Source of the DNA: Schizochytrium sp. TIO01 | Lineage: Eukaryota > Sar > Bigyra > Thraustochytrida > Thraustochytriidae | Direction: 5' to 3' | DNA length: 64,000 nt | Assembly: GCA_004764695.1 (NCBI GenBank) | Contig: SMSO01000014.1 | Location: 4,866,845-4,930,844 of the forward strand | In this document: piece after piece, positions 8,076-18,095 of the stretch | Position numbering within the stretch: position 1 is the first letter of the stretch | Layout: the number at the start of each line of letters is the position of its first letter | The notes under the pieces: model-generated | Database searches by the model: none | What the model was told of the DNA's origin: nothing | Seen by the model: only the letters and a program-made list of their open reading frames with translations | Translations under genes and position numbers: made by a program

Positions 8076-8438
8076 ATGAGTAGTTGTTGTGACGCAGAGT
8101 GTGGTGGTGCCTGTGCGGGATTTATTGATGAGCCAGCCCCGCGCTATGTTGAGGACATCCCGGCTTGGGAGTTAAGGCGTTTGCGGGCGGCAGTTGCCCT
8201 TGAGGTGAATGAATTGGTTTTGAGAAAAAGCATCCAGCGGGCTCTCTCCGAGAGATACAAGCAGCTTGAATTTGAGCGCCGCGACAAAAGCCGCACCTCC
8301 AACGGCGAGGCGCTCTACCTAGACTACGAAGGATATTACAACCAACGCTATCCCTCCACGATCCCTAACCCTTATAGCGCACTTGCAAGGCCCAATATGT
8401 ATGTTCGAGCTATCCATCATGCTTTTCCCCAAAAATAA
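8076..8438 (+). CDS. Small Cys-headed protein, unknown
   Basis: A 120-residue protein starting at an ATG 32 bp after the previous stop. The first 16 residues carry four cysteines (MSSCCDAECGGACAGF), the middle is a likely amphipathic helix (WELRRLRAAVALEVNELVLR, then RALSERYKQLEFERRDK), and the end is Tyr/Pro/Asn-rich. No known family. It converges with the membrane-protein gene ending at 8518; the 79-bp gap contains a T-run that may serve transcript ends. Confidence 0.5.
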   Translation: MSSCCDAECGGACAGFIDEPAPRYVEDIPAWELRRLRAAVALEVNELVLRKSIQRALSERYKQLEFERRDKSRTSNGEALYLDYEGYYNQRYPSTIPNPYSALARPNMYVRAIHHAFPQK

Positions 8439-8517
8439 TCTCTCTTCTTTTTTTTTCGTCTTTCTCTTAAAGATAAACATGGTGACTCATGGCAGTGGAT
8501 TTTTTGAATACGAAGTC

Positions 8518-9060
8518 TTAAAAGATAATCTTTAAGTTTTTAATTTCTTCATTCTTGAGAGGCTCCTTGAAAAGAGCTTTCTTTTGATCGACCTTGGTTG
8601 TTTTTGCAGTATAAAACCACAATGCCGACGTCAGCCAGGCAAGCATGAAGATAATGCCTAAGATGATCATTGTGTAATTGCTCTCGAATCCAAAGGTGGC
8701 CAGGACCGTCGTGTCGATGATAGAGCCATGGCCGTCCCAGAGTTTGATGCCCCCGCATGTATACTCGTTCCATGCATTGAGGAGGCAGGTGGATGTGGAG
8801 CCGCATTGGAAATTTGAAGGAATGCATGACTCACCATCATCCTTTACCATATTTTGACAGACGCTGGCCGAGGAGCCGTCTGCATTGTCTAAAATAAAAC
8901 ATGCAAACCCCGTACGGCACACTCTGTGATGTGTGTAGTTTGAGGCCGTCAGGGTGATTCCACAGATCTCGCCTTCATCCATGTAAGTGACATAGGCAAG
9001 TGACCCGTAAATCGATGTGGGTGCATAAGTAACAGGGGATGCTGATGGGGAGAATGACAT
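8518..9060 (-). CDS. Cys-rich single-pass membrane protein
   Basis: A 180-residue protein. Residues 1-125 form a Cys-rich region with about eight cysteines (CGITL, CRTGFACF, VCQN, SCIPSNFQCGS, TCLLN, TCGG) and NYT sequons. One clear transmembrane helix follows near residues 130-152 (YTMIILGIIFMLAWLTSALW), then a short Lys-rich cytoplasmic tail (KTTKVDQKKALFKEPLK). There is no obvious N-terminal signal peptide, so the helix may act as the signal anchor. Upstream of its start lie the three AT-rich repeats at 9121-9311, which may belong to its promoter. Family unknown; a virion or host-surface protein is an inference. Confidence 0.55.
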   Translation of the reverse strand: MSFSPSASPVTYAPTSIYGSLAYVTYMDEGEICGITLTASNYTHHRVCRTGFACFILDNADGSSASVCQNMVKDDGESCIPSNFQCGSTSTCLLNAWNEYTCGGIKLWDGHGSIIDTTVLATFGFESNYTMIILGIIFMLAWLTSALWFYTAKTTKVDQKKALFKEPLKNEEIKNLKIIF

Positions 9061-9120
9061 TTTGTTCTACTTAAAACAATGACGAAATCAATATATTTTT
9101 ATTTTATATATTTTGTTTTA

Positions 9121-9311
9121 AAGTTTAAATGATAATTGAGTATTTTTTTTTTAATTCCTTTGTGAGTGTTATATGAAGTAATGTTTAAATGGTAATTGGG
9201 CTTTTTTTTTAAAATATACTTGTGAGTGTTATACCTATAAATTGAAGTAATGTTTAAATGATGTTTGGGTATTTTTTTTTAAATTCACTTGTGAGAGGAA
9301 CACTGAGTTAT
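9121..9311. repeat. Three imperfect 60-70 bp tandem repeats
   Basis: Three copies start at 9121, 9181 and about 9251. Each has GTTTAAATGRT, then TTGRG, a run of 8-10 T, A-rich bases and CTTTGTGAG or ACTTGTGAG followed by TGTTATA in the first two. They lie upstream of the minus-strand membrane-protein gene. Confidence 0.75.
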
Positions 9312-9387
9312 ATATATATATATATATATATATAGTTAAAACCATAAGAGTAACTCTTACATGGCGGTTAAGTATTTTTTTAAAATG
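9297..9387. repeat. Left copy of boxes that also occur right of the kinase gene
   Basis: Box 1 is GGAACACTGAGTTAT (9297-9311), followed by a (TA)n run to about 9335. Box 2 is CTTACATGGCGGTTAAGTA plus a T-run and AAAA (about 9356-9385). Both boxes recur in the same order and orientation at 12,453-12,576. Confidence 0.7.
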
Positions 9388-10326
9388 CTAAATTAATTTA
9401 TCAATTAGGGTTTAGACTATATATTATCACTAGGGCATTGGCTCAAGCTGTCAGGAGTGTTCCTAACGTTCCGATTGTTTCATCGATATCATGATTTGCT
9501 CCTACACGATAAAGCCTCGCTTCACACAAAAAAAGAGAAAAAAAACTTTCAACCTATCTCTAAATTCTAAAAAAAATGACGATCAACCAGAAACTGACTA
9601 ACCAAATATTGTTCCAAAAGTTCTATTAATTCTATTTATCTATGATTTGATATTTTTACAATTCATATTAAATAAATGTAGAATGGAGAAAAAAGCTATT
9701 TCTTAATTGAACTTAACACAATCGTTAGAATCACTCAGTATCTCTTTTTTTTCTAAAGAAAATAAGGAATTGGATTCATTCCCTCACCCACAAAGCTTTT
9801 CTTAAATGCTGTTCCAAACGTTCTCGGAGATGTAATGGAGTTTGAAAAGAAAGTGTAATAGGATTGGTTGTGTTTAATGGTAAGTATCACTATGGAGTCG
9901 CTCGATTGCTTGATTCAATTAGTTTCGAAACGCGTGAGTGTATTTGTGTAGGAAGAAGAAACAAACGTGCTAGACAGTATGTTAGTTGTCTAATCCTAAA
10001 TATCAATTTGGCAGGAGAGGCTCTTCATAAAGAGAGGTTATGAATAATAATAGTAAGGTAGGAGGGTAGACTGAATGATTGAAAACATTTTTTTTTGTGT
10101 TTTTTTTGCCAGTGTTGATGTTTGGTATCCCTCTACAATTAGATGCAGTCGCTCCCTCTTAACTCCACTGCGACACATGCCTATAGTATTAATTACATTT
10201 ATTTCTAGTTTTCCTCACAGCATTTATTTCGTGTCTATAGTCTTTCCACTGAGCTCTAAATTTTTCGTGAGGTATAGTTCTTGCAAACACCAACCTCCAT
10301 CTGGGGTTGGTCCTAAGTTGAGAGAA
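9388..10326. other. AT-rich non-coding stretch before the second kinase gene
   Basis: No convincing gene. The kinase frame is open from 10,075, but residues 1-84 of that extension are hydrophobic and Phe-rich without resemblance to the relatives, so I treat it as leader. Nothing else recognisable is seen. Confidence 0.5.
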
Positions 10327-12372
10327 ATGTTGAAATTTTCCAGTTTTTTCACCAAGGGCAGAAGTCAAGACCATACGGATGTCAAATTAGTTGATGCTCT
10401 ATTGGAGAATCCTATATTGACAGATGGGGTGGCAGCATCAACCTACCTAAACACGCTATCATCTCTGCGCTCCTCTATGAAAAATCAGGGTGCAGAGGGA
10501 TTTAGAACGTCGGAAAGTCAGCGTCGATCCCACGCACCAGATGGAGAGCCTGCTGGCAATGTAGGTGCACAAGCTGAAGTTCCCATGAAACCTAGTAATC
10601 TTTTCCCATGGAATAGTTTTGACGAAGAAGTTGGACTAGAAAGCAGAGTAGAGTCTCCCACTCTCCAACTCCTGGTGAATCCAACATCGTTTAGACCTCG
10701 ACAAATTTATACTACACGATCCTTGGAAAGGACATCTGCTAACTTGTTCATGACAACGTTCGGAACACCCTTCACGGATTATTACTCATACCAGTTTCGC
10801 AATTCAGACGATCCTAGGCAATCACTGTCATGTTCCCAGGAGTATGATCTCACTTCTTTTCGCACCGATGCTTTGTGGACAATGGTTATTCAACAATCAT
10901 CTCCTCCCGGATTGACTGACATTTTTGGTTGTTCTACCTCTCTAGATGAATATCCACTGCTACCCCACGAACACAAGAACCCACGCACGTTTCCCTTTCT
11001 TGCCGAGCAGTTTCAAGAACTTAACGCATTTTTCGATGACAAGAACAACGTAAACGAGGATGAAGACGACAACCGCAAACCTTCTAAGGACCCTGAAGCT
11101 GAGATTGAATTCTTACAAAAGAAATGGATTAAAGATGTGAGCTACGATAGAACTAAGCTGAAAATGCCCTATGAAAATTTGATCGCTTATTGGAATCGTG
11201 CAGGAGAAGATACACGCCCCGGCATGACCAATAAGTATCGCTATCCGATTATACAGATCTATATTTACATGATTCGTAAGATGACTAAGTATGGCGTATT
11301 AAGTACTTTGGACCATACTTGGTTTCTGAAACTCGACGAGAATAACAACTTGCATATCTCAAGATGTTTTAAGTTCGACGGAGTCGGGACAAAAAATAGC
11401 ATGCGGTATGCCTATGCATGTCTTATTGAAACAGTGCTGGACAATGGTTGTCGGCTGCAATTATCGAAGGACATGCTTATCAAGGCAGGCGAGATTCCTT
11501 CACAGAGAAAAATGCTTCAATCTTGGTTGGACGTGTACAATGAACTAGCACAATCACACGGTCTTGATTCGTTGGACTCAAACACCTCTGGGTCAAAATC
11601 GAAGAAGGGGGGGTCTGGCCGTAATGGTAACACTAGAAAAGGTGGAAATGAAGATTGTGAGGATGGTGTTTCTGATACATTAGATGGTTCCAATAGTAAG
11701 GAAACTGAGGTTGGTTCTCAGAGAGGGTTTCGTAGGAGCACCGATCATTTTCAAAAACTTCGTGAAATGCTACCTTTCCCTCAAGATCAGTTCGAGTACT
11801 ACGGAGGTGTTCATGACACTCTTTACCAGTCTTCACATGGCCAGTTTGGTGGCATGATGCGAGTGACGACTAATGGGGTTGATACTGTCGTCAAGGTTCT
11901 AGATCCACAAAAAAATGTTAAGGGCGAATATCTTAGTAAGGAGGAAGCCGAAGCCAAGAGTGCTGCTCTTGGGCTTCAAGTCTTTCGAAATGAGATGGAT
12001 GTGTACGAGGTTTTGCGTCCCATCTGGGGAACTTTTGTCCCCTTCTATCTGTACGGTGGTTATCATCTTTTTAATGACTTCATTATCGCACTTACCTTTG
12101 AAGGTAGGTGTCTTGATGATTTATCGATGAAGGAGATTACTGTTGAAACGATGAACAAAGCTCGTGCTGCCCTCGATGCAGTGCATTCTCTGAACGTAGC
12201 TCATAGGGATATCGCACTGAGAAATTTTGTACTGAATCATGTGGGTGAAGTTCGTATTATTGACTTTGGTATGGCAAAAATAAATGCATCTAAGGATGAA
12301 ATGAATAAGGACGTGCGATCCTTCAAGAGAGAGTTTCTATTCCTTGACAGAACGGCGACATCTGGAATTTAA
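10327..12372 (+). CDS. Kinase-like protein, second member of the nuclease-kinase family
   Basis: With start ATG 10,327 the protein has 681 residues; an open frame extends to 10,075 but the extra 84 residues look non-coding. The N-terminal half corresponds in order to the nuclease part of the protein at 2325: YPIIQIYIYMIRK...YGVLST...TWF parallels its QLLGYM...YGVLTS...TYF. I cannot find a D...(E)XK triad, so nuclease activity may be lost. A Gly/Ser/Lys-rich linker follows (SGSKSKKGGSGRNGNTRKGG). The kinase part has TVVKVLD (Lys), FRNEMDVYEVL (helix C), HRDIALRN (626-633) and DFG (646-648). It ends 33 residues after DFG and lacks a C-lobe. The gene sits between two copies of conserved boxes, suggesting insertion or local duplication. 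Confidence 0.65.
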   Translation: MLKFSSFFTKGRSQDHTDVKLVDALLENPILTDGVAASTYLNTLSSLRSSMKNQGAEGFRTSESQRRSHAPDGEPAGNVGAQAEVPMKPSNLFPWNSFDEEVGLESRVESPTLQLLVNPTSFRPRQIYTTRSLERTSANLFMTTFGTPFTDYYSYQFRNSDDPRQSLSCSQEYDLTSFRTDALWTMVIQQSSPPGLTDIFGCSTSLDEYPLLPHEHKNPRTFPFLAEQFQELNAFFDDKNNVNEDEDDNRKPSKDPEAEIEFLQKKWIKDVSYDRTKLKMPYENLIAYWNRAGEDTRPGMTNKYRYPIIQIYIYMIRKMTKYGVLSTLDHTWFLKLDENNNLHISRCFKFDGVGTKNSMRYAYACLIETVLDNGCRLQLSKDMLIKAGEIPSQRKMLQSWLDVYNELAQSHGLDSLDSNTSGSKSKKGGSGRNGNTRKGGNEDCEDGVSDTLDGSNSKETEVGSQRGFRRSTDHFQKLREMLPFPQDQFEYYGGVHDTLYQSSHGQFGGMMRVTTNGVDTVVKVLDPQKNVKGEYLSKEEAEAKSAALGLQVFRNEMDVYEVLRPIWGTFVPFYLYGGYHLFNDFIIALTFEGRCLDDLSMKEITVETMNKARAALDAVHSLNVAHRDIALRNFVLNHVGEVRIIDFGMAKINASKDEMNKDVRSFKREFLFLDRTATSGI

Positions 12373-12452
12373 TATAGTTACTCAACAAATAACTAAAATC
12401 AATCTTGTTATGTTTTATCACTTCTATACATTTTGTTTTCCAAAGTAAGTAA

Positions 12453-12576
12453 GGAACACCGAGTTATGTCTATATGAGTGATCCTTGGGCGATTCTTAAC
12501 TCGCTGGTTAATGTATATCTACCGAAAACCCTACAAGCAATTCTTGCATGGCGGTTGAGTATTTTTTTTTAAAACT
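12453..12576. repeat. Right copy of boxes flanking the second kinase gene
   Basis: GGAACACCGAGTTAT (12,453-12,467) matches 9297-9311 with one change, and TTGCATGGCGGTTGAGTA plus T-run plus AAAAC (about 12,544-12,574) matches 9356-9385. Similar GAGTAAT and AATGATG strings follow up to the gene at 12,673. The copies may be promoters of neighbouring genes or direct repeats left by an insertion. Confidence 0.65.
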
Positions 12577-12672
12577 CATATGTGGGGTACATACTGAGTA
12601 ATATCTACATACGGGAAAATACTAGAAGTAATTTTTGAATGATGGGATTCCTGTGACAAACAATGTTCTATT

Positions 12673-14115
12673 ATGATGACGGAATTGCAAACAGAAATCC
12701 TTGCAGAAACTATTCGTCGAGCGCAAGAAGCAATGGACGCGGACAAGGTTGTGGAGAACATGGCCCCTGGCGGGGCCAGCGATGCCGATGGAGGACAGCG
12801 TGGTCCTTCAGCTACTGAGACATCGATCATGAAGCAGCGCCGTCTACTGCTGTTGCTGGCCCCGATGGCGGCGGCATGGCGGGCCCTGAAGTTCTGCACG
12901 ATTGTGCCAAATCCACTGGATCCGGTGCTTCAAGCAATGCAAGGAAGAAGCAGCCCTGGGTAACCCCCAAGGGTGAGTATGAAGACGTGGACTACCTCTG
13001 TGAAGACGGCTATGCGTCTTCGGATGACAGCGGGTGCGTCATCGTTGATGACAGCGAGATGCTATTCTTCAATGAAATTTTGTTCAGGGTCGCCGAGTCT
13101 CTTGAACACGAGCATGACATCGTGAAGGACGAAGTCTACTTCAACTCTCCTCGCGAGGAGCCGAGAGAAAAGACCTGGTTGGTGCCTGCTACGACCATCA
13201 CCACCGAGACTATGCAGGCAGCCGCTGGAATGATGAACTTGCCCTCTAAATTCATCACCGGTACCGTTGGCGAGGTTTTCTGGACACTGACAGTAGTGGA
13301 CAAGGCAACGCAGCTGGTGATTAATATGGTTCTCAGCTACCATTATCTCATTAGCAAGCACCCCTTGGGGAGCCCGGGGTGTTACAAGGATATCATGGGC
13401 TACAAGCTTGCGCGTGGCGCGGTCCCGGAAGGCGACCTTGATGCCTTTTGTGTCACTTATGCCCTCCTTATTATCCAAGTCTCGGTCTGTAGAGAGATGA
13501 ATGCCAAACTTGGCCTGCCATTTCAGTTGCAGCCCCTTGACACGGGAATGATTGACTACAGTGACGTCAAGGCAATTATGTCGCCTTACAGCGAGCATTT
13601 TGACAGGAATGACGCCTGGCCTATGCTAAGGTGCCGCATTGTGGCCATCGCACAGTATGCCAAGAAGCGCATAGTTTACCGGGGGACCTTTGGTGCATGG
13701 AGCGGCCCGCAATCCAGTACGGTAGTTGGTGGCCCACCTCTGCGCCTAGGTCCGTGCTCGTACAAACGATACGTGCATATCGTGCAGCGCATTGCGAAGA
13801 AAAAGCTGGAGGCAGTCAAGCAATTGGGTGAGGATAACAGTGTCAGTGACCTTGCCATCTACATTCCACAGGTTGTCCCAGTCACCAAGAGGGACAGCAC
13901 TTCTTCTACTTCGACATTGACTCAGTCCGGTCAATTTGCGGAAACGAGCACAACCACCACGACGACAATCACCACGGTCACGACCAAGCCAATGAGCATA
14001 AAAGACATGTCTTCTGAAGCTTCACCCGCCAAGTCCACCAAGAAAGCTGCCAAGTCCACCAAGAAAGCTGGTGGGAAGAACAGGCTCAGGGGGCGGAGTT
14101 CTCATCAACTTAAGC

Positions 14116-14164
<49 letters not shown>

Positions 14165-14652
14165 TTGATGGATATGCTTTTACCTTTACCGTTGATGGTA
14201 AGCGTGTAAAGGACGATTTCTCAAGCGATGAGGATGAAGACGAGGCGCCTGTCAAGCGGAAGGCCGAGGCTCGCACCAAGCCGTTGTCCAAGGTCAAGCT
14301 TCCCTCCAAACCCAAGTCCAAGGCCAAGCTTCCCGCCAAGCCCAAGTCCAAGGCCAAGCTTCCCGCCAAGCCCAGGTCCACCAAGAAAGCTAGTCGGAAG
14401 CGCAGGGCAGACGAGGAGGTGGAGGAGGAGGACGATGACGATGTCATCAGCTACAGCAGTGTTGGTGAATCCGACGATGACTACGAGTCTATGATTCTCC
14501 CCGAGAATGACGTCGAGGACATGGCCAAGGAGCCCTCAGGCGGTAAGAATACTGGAGAAGAACAAGACCGGCCCCTTGACCGCAGAAGTCGCAGCAAGAT
14601 ATGCAGAAAGAGCCAGGAAGCTTATTTGCAAAACTACTTTAATGGTCGTTAG
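12673..14652 (+). CDS. Unknown protein with acidic and histone-like basic tail; reading frame broken twice
   Basis: Three overlapping frames give one continuous protein-like story. Frame one (from ATG 12,673) gives MMTELQTEILAETIRRAQEA and stays sensible to about 12,820. Frame two, which is coding-like already from about 12,820 (before its first ATG at 12,876), carries the main body to 14,120. Frame one resumes around 14,090 and runs to the stop at 14,652. Two single-base indels would restore one protein of about 650 residues; they may be assembly errors or real decay. The body (VDYLCEDGYASSDDSGCVIV...) is not recognised. The tail has Thr/Ser repeats, a poly-Asp run from a (GAT)n tract, then repeats of KPKSKAKLPA and a KKASRKRR cluster, reminiscent of linker-histone tails, then an acidic end. 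DNA or chromatin binding is a reasonable guess. Confidence 0.5.
14117..14163 (+). repeat. (GAT)n tract coding for poly-Asp
   Basis: About 15 uninterrupted GAT units give 16 consecutive aspartates in the 12,673-14,652 gene. It lies just after the second frame break. Confidence 0.9.
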
Positions 14653-15063
14653 TTAATAATAATAAGAATAACTTGGACTTGAATGATTTGTATGTCCCAT
14701 GAGGTAAGGAATCATTTCATCGACGAGTTCCTCGGGGCGTCGATTCACAAACCACCAGTTTTCAATGTGCGTCCCGGGATTGTCTCCCTGGCGCACAATT
14801 GATACTTCACTGGGGTGTTTCCCAATTACTTTAGTAAATCCATTATCATTTCGCATAACCACTTCATGGCCCATGGAAAGATCGTTGAAGAAGCGCCTCC
14901 CATCAGGCCCAAGCGCGAGCTTTTCTGGCAAAAACGAATTGCATACAGGGTCTCCAGAAATATGCAAAAATGTCATGAGGTCGCCTTCATTTGATATGTA
15001 CGCATCAAGTACCTTCCCGACCGGTTTATTTGTATCATGTTCAATAAAAACATCCAAGTTCAT
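14653..15063 (-). CDS. Candidate capsid maturation protease (phage/herpes-type fold)
   Basis: A 136-residue protein; the ATG is at 15,063-15,061. The pattern resembles small HK97-type prohead proteases and related assemblins: IEHDTNKPVGKVLDA (His9 followed by VGKV), a strand with DLMTFLHISGD, LSMGHEV (Ser63, His66) and the strand SEVSIVRQGDNPGTHI (Ser88), where EVSIV...PG.I is the most typical part. These serine proteases cut scaffold and capsid proteins during virion assembly and often lie near capsid genes. The protein is short for the family and I cannot name the catalytic triad with certainty. Its 3' end abuts the stop of the convergent gene ending at 14,652. It is the last virus-like gene before host-like DNA. 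Alternative: an unrelated small protein. Confidence 0.4.
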   Translation of the reverse strand: MNLDVFIEHDTNKPVGKVLDAYISNEGDLMTFLHISGDPVCNSFLPEKLALGPDGRRFFNDLSMGHEVVMRNDNGFTKVIGKHPSEVSIVRQGDNPGTHIENWWFVNRRPEELVDEMIPYLMGHTNHSSPSYSYYY

Positions 15064-16651
15064 CAAGATTTATCGCGCCGAGGTTGTCATTGTGGCAGTG
15101 AGGGAATGGTGCTTCATTCTGGAGGCATTGACGAACTGCACGCCACGCAGTCATTCCAATTCACCCTCGCTCGCAAGATGATCGCCGGGGCTAGCCTGAA
15201 ATGGGAATGGGATGCTGGCTTCATGCGCGTGCTGCGCGTGGCGTGAGAAAGCAAGGCCTCCTCGCCAGAGATTGATTCCTTGATTCCCTGATCCGTTGAT
15301 CCTCTCACATCGATTGATTTAGTAAAATAATTGACTTTACCGAATGAGTGCCGAATTGAGTGAGGGACCGACTGGCCAGCTAAAGACCACTTTGGCTGGC
15401 TCACACCACTGATCAGCGCGAACGACCTTCCAAGCTCCCCGCTGCTCACAAAATTAGCATCGAATACAGCCTTTTGGTTACGAAAAGACAAAGCGCCAAG
15501 ATAGACCAAGTCTGAGAATGTGGAATCGCGATTTGAGATCTCCAAGCAACCACTCGAAGGTTGCTTCTATCAAAATTTCACCTGATCAAATCAGGTTGAA
15601 ATAAGTTAGTCGCTCCAAGCTCAGAGCTGGAACTTTCAAGTTGTGTCTTAGAATAAGAATCCGCAAATGGACCACGGTGATGGAGATCTTAGCATAACTG
15701 GTTTTGAACGACGGTGATGAGGAACACAGTTACATAGTGAGCACACTTACAGATAGTATCTAGCTAGGTAGTATGGAGATTCGCAAGCTCAGCTTCATCC
15801 TCGAATATCGAAGGGGGGAGGAGTCTGATTCCTGAGGCAGTAGTAAAGGATGGCCAACTTGGAAAAAGGTCTGTCGAGAAATTGCTGAAGCAAACCGGAA
15901 TTTGAAGAGATGATAAAAATACGAAGTGCCTTCTCCCTCCGGCCCAGAGAATCAAGAAGCAGTCCGTGGCTTATGAATCCTCTTACCTCGGCCGCCTTAT
16001 GAAATTGTCATGGTCTTCCATGGGACATGGTAGGTAGGAAAGATCCTTACAGCCAATGTTCCCATGATAATGAAAGCAAGATAAATAATAAGGATGATGA
16101 TGATTATTGTTATTTTTTGATGTATTTTATGAAATACCTACCCTGGTACCAGGGTTTATATAATGGACAAAGGCAAGCGTGTTGAGTGAATCTTTTGACT
16201 TGAAACTTTACCCAAGTTTAAAAATCTTAATTCAGTACCTCTGACTGGTGAGAGTGAAAGGCAAGCACTTGCTTGATTCCAGGAGAAGACTTATTGCTAG
16301 TACTTTAAACTAAGTCATTTGCAACTCCAGTCAAAAGAAAATGAGGCAACTTTCATGTAACAAGTTTTCCTTCAATCAGATAAAAGAAAGCATATTTGTT
16401 TTTCAAAATGTTGACAATTAATGATCACATAGATTTATTTTACGTAGCAATAGTTCATTGAAGTCATTCTTTTTGTCCAAGCATATAAGTAGTATTTCAA
16501 CCCTTTTTAAGACGAAGGCGAACAAGGAAACTATATCCAAACTTTGACATGAACATATTTTTAGCGACGCGCGTCTCAGTTATTTATAGGTATAAATTGT
16601 GCATCATAATACATTAGGTATCAGGTGTTCGCTTGTCTAGAGTGCTCTAAA
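15064..16651. other. Presumed junction and gene-free stretch
   Basis: No gene is convincing; the open frames here lack an ATG start or cover each other. The stretch appears to be where the compact virus-like block gives way to host sequence. A perfect 16-bp palindrome (ACCCTGGTACCAGGGT) occurs at 16,140-16,155. No telomere-like repeat, terminal repeat or tRNA is seen at the junction. Confidence 0.4.
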
Positions 16652-17515
16652 TTAATTGTTTGCATCAGTCTCGGAAGGCGGGATGGACCATGCGATACGC
16701 TTTTCGCTTAGTTGGAGAGTGCGCCACGAGGCTTTGAGCTCGCTCGGACCAAACACACGAATAGAGCGTTCTTCTACATTCGAGGGATCAGTTGCACACC
16801 TACCGACCAGTCGCGTCATGTAAACCGTCGGCACGCAAGCAACAACGTCTGTGGCATCTCCCCGAGCCTCAATGCGCAGAGTTAGCTCTGTAGAAAGCGA
16901 TACATTTATCGAGTTTACATTCTCTGCTGAAATTTCAGCTTCAGGATCCACAAAAGTTACTTCAACATCTTGTCCGTCTGCATCGCCAAGGCGTTTTGCT
17001 TCAAGCTTGAGCTTTCGTGGTCCCATCACAATCTCAATTCCAAATGGCGTTGCAGGTCCCCACAACGTTGCTTCCGTCTGCACGACAAGCTCGAAGCAAT
17101 TGCCTTCCAACGGCCAGGCGAACTCACTTGGCATTTCAAGGGTATCTTTCGAGCTCAGAGGTCGTTCACCATATGCATCGAATTCATTATCCTCCTCATC
17201 ACCAGCACTTTTGGCAGAGTGAAGCTGCATGAAATCTCCTCCACCACTGGTAAAATCTCCACCCAAAACTCCAGCAGCCAAGAGAGCTTGGTGTTCTCCA
17301 ACCCAGCCGTTCATGTTGGCCTCTCCGAACTCCTCGTACAGTGCCTGTCGCTTTTCCTCGCTACGTAGTCGTGCTTCACGGGATGCGTTGATGGACTCAG
17401 CAGCTCGTGCAACAAAGCTAGTGGCCCGTTCAGACGCGCTGTCTACAACTGTGTCAGCAGCATCCACCTCTATGCGCTCATCGCGCGTGTCCTTTTCTTC
17501 GTGTGAAGACGACAT
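16652..17515 (-). CDS. Unknown conserved-looking protein, 287 residues
   Basis: The ATG is at 17,515-17,513. The N-terminus is acidic and helical (DERIEVDAADTVVDSASERA, then SREARLRSEEKRQALYEEFG). The C-terminal 150 residues look like a beta-rich domain (CFELVVQTEATLWGP, PFGIEIVMGPRKLKLEAKRL, SINVSLSTELTLRIEARGD, VPTVYMTRLVGRC). No family recognised. It is divergent from APC5 with about 540 bp between them and uses host-like codons with balanced GC content. Reality is supported by length, an ATG start and coherent domain structure. Confidence 0.55.
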   Translation of the reverse strand: MSSSHEEKDTRDERIEVDAADTVVDSASERATSFVARAAESINASREARLRSEEKRQALYEEFGEANMNGWVGEHQALLAAGVLGGDFTSGGGDFMQLHSAKSAGDEEDNEFDAYGERPLSSKDTLEMPSEFAWPLEGNCFELVVQTEATLWGPATPFGIEIVMGPRKLKLEAKRLGDADGQDVEVTFVDPEAEISAENVNSINVSLSTELTLRIEARGDATDVVACVPTVYMTRLVGRCATDPSNVEERSIRVFGPSELKASWRTLQLSEKRIAWSIPPSETDANN

Positions 17516-18056
17516 CCTCTCTTATCAGTTTGTGCAGTCAATGTTTAGAGCAGCTTCTTGTTGTCTTGTTCTCTGTCTTCGTCACCAAAGGTTTCGTCAC
17601 TGGAGTTCGATCCTTGTGTTTCATTTCGTCAATACTCATCAATTAATTCTTTGCATATTAGTACATTGTCATTGTCCTTGTCAGGAGAATAATTGAAACC
17701 AGATTCACACAATTTGAGTGCGGTTTTCGATTTTTGTCAATAGAGACTTCATTGCTGTCTGGTCTCTACGCCCAAGCCAGATATCGTACCCCATCAAGAA
17801 TTCCGTCATACGCCCTCTCCGTCACTGCCTCATCCTTGGCCCCACCTGACGCATATTGTTAACACATATATTAATTATTCGTTGCATCTACTTCTTGTAT
17901 GAAGAACCCTTTTTCCTCATATCATAACCGCCCCAATAAAAAGGCCCCTCGAAAAATCGAAGAGCCTGTTAATAATACAACAAAATCAAAATCAAAATCA
18001 AAACCAACATCGCTGCCCGCCCTTGGGGGTTTGAAGCGAGCAGATATTAACAAGCG
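17516..18056. promoter_or_regulatory. Divergent promoter region of the unknown gene and APC5
   Basis: Gene-free. It contains an imperfect hairpin at 17,942-17,967 (AGGC..CTCGA, 4-base A loop, TCGA.GAGCCT) and a short (AAAATC)n-like run near 17,980-18,005. Nothing else is recognised. Confidence 0.35.
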
Positions 18057-18095
18057 GTGACAGGAGCGAGGCTTCGGGAGCCGTGGAGATCCTCA

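Noticed and set aside
10075-10326. 84-residue N-terminal extension of the second kinase
   Set aside because: Hydrophobic, T-rich origin and absent from relatives; a later ATG fits better.
15114-15545. 143-codon minus-strand open frame after the block
   Set aside because: Starts at TTG, composition not protein-like, overlapped by plus-strand frames of equal quality.
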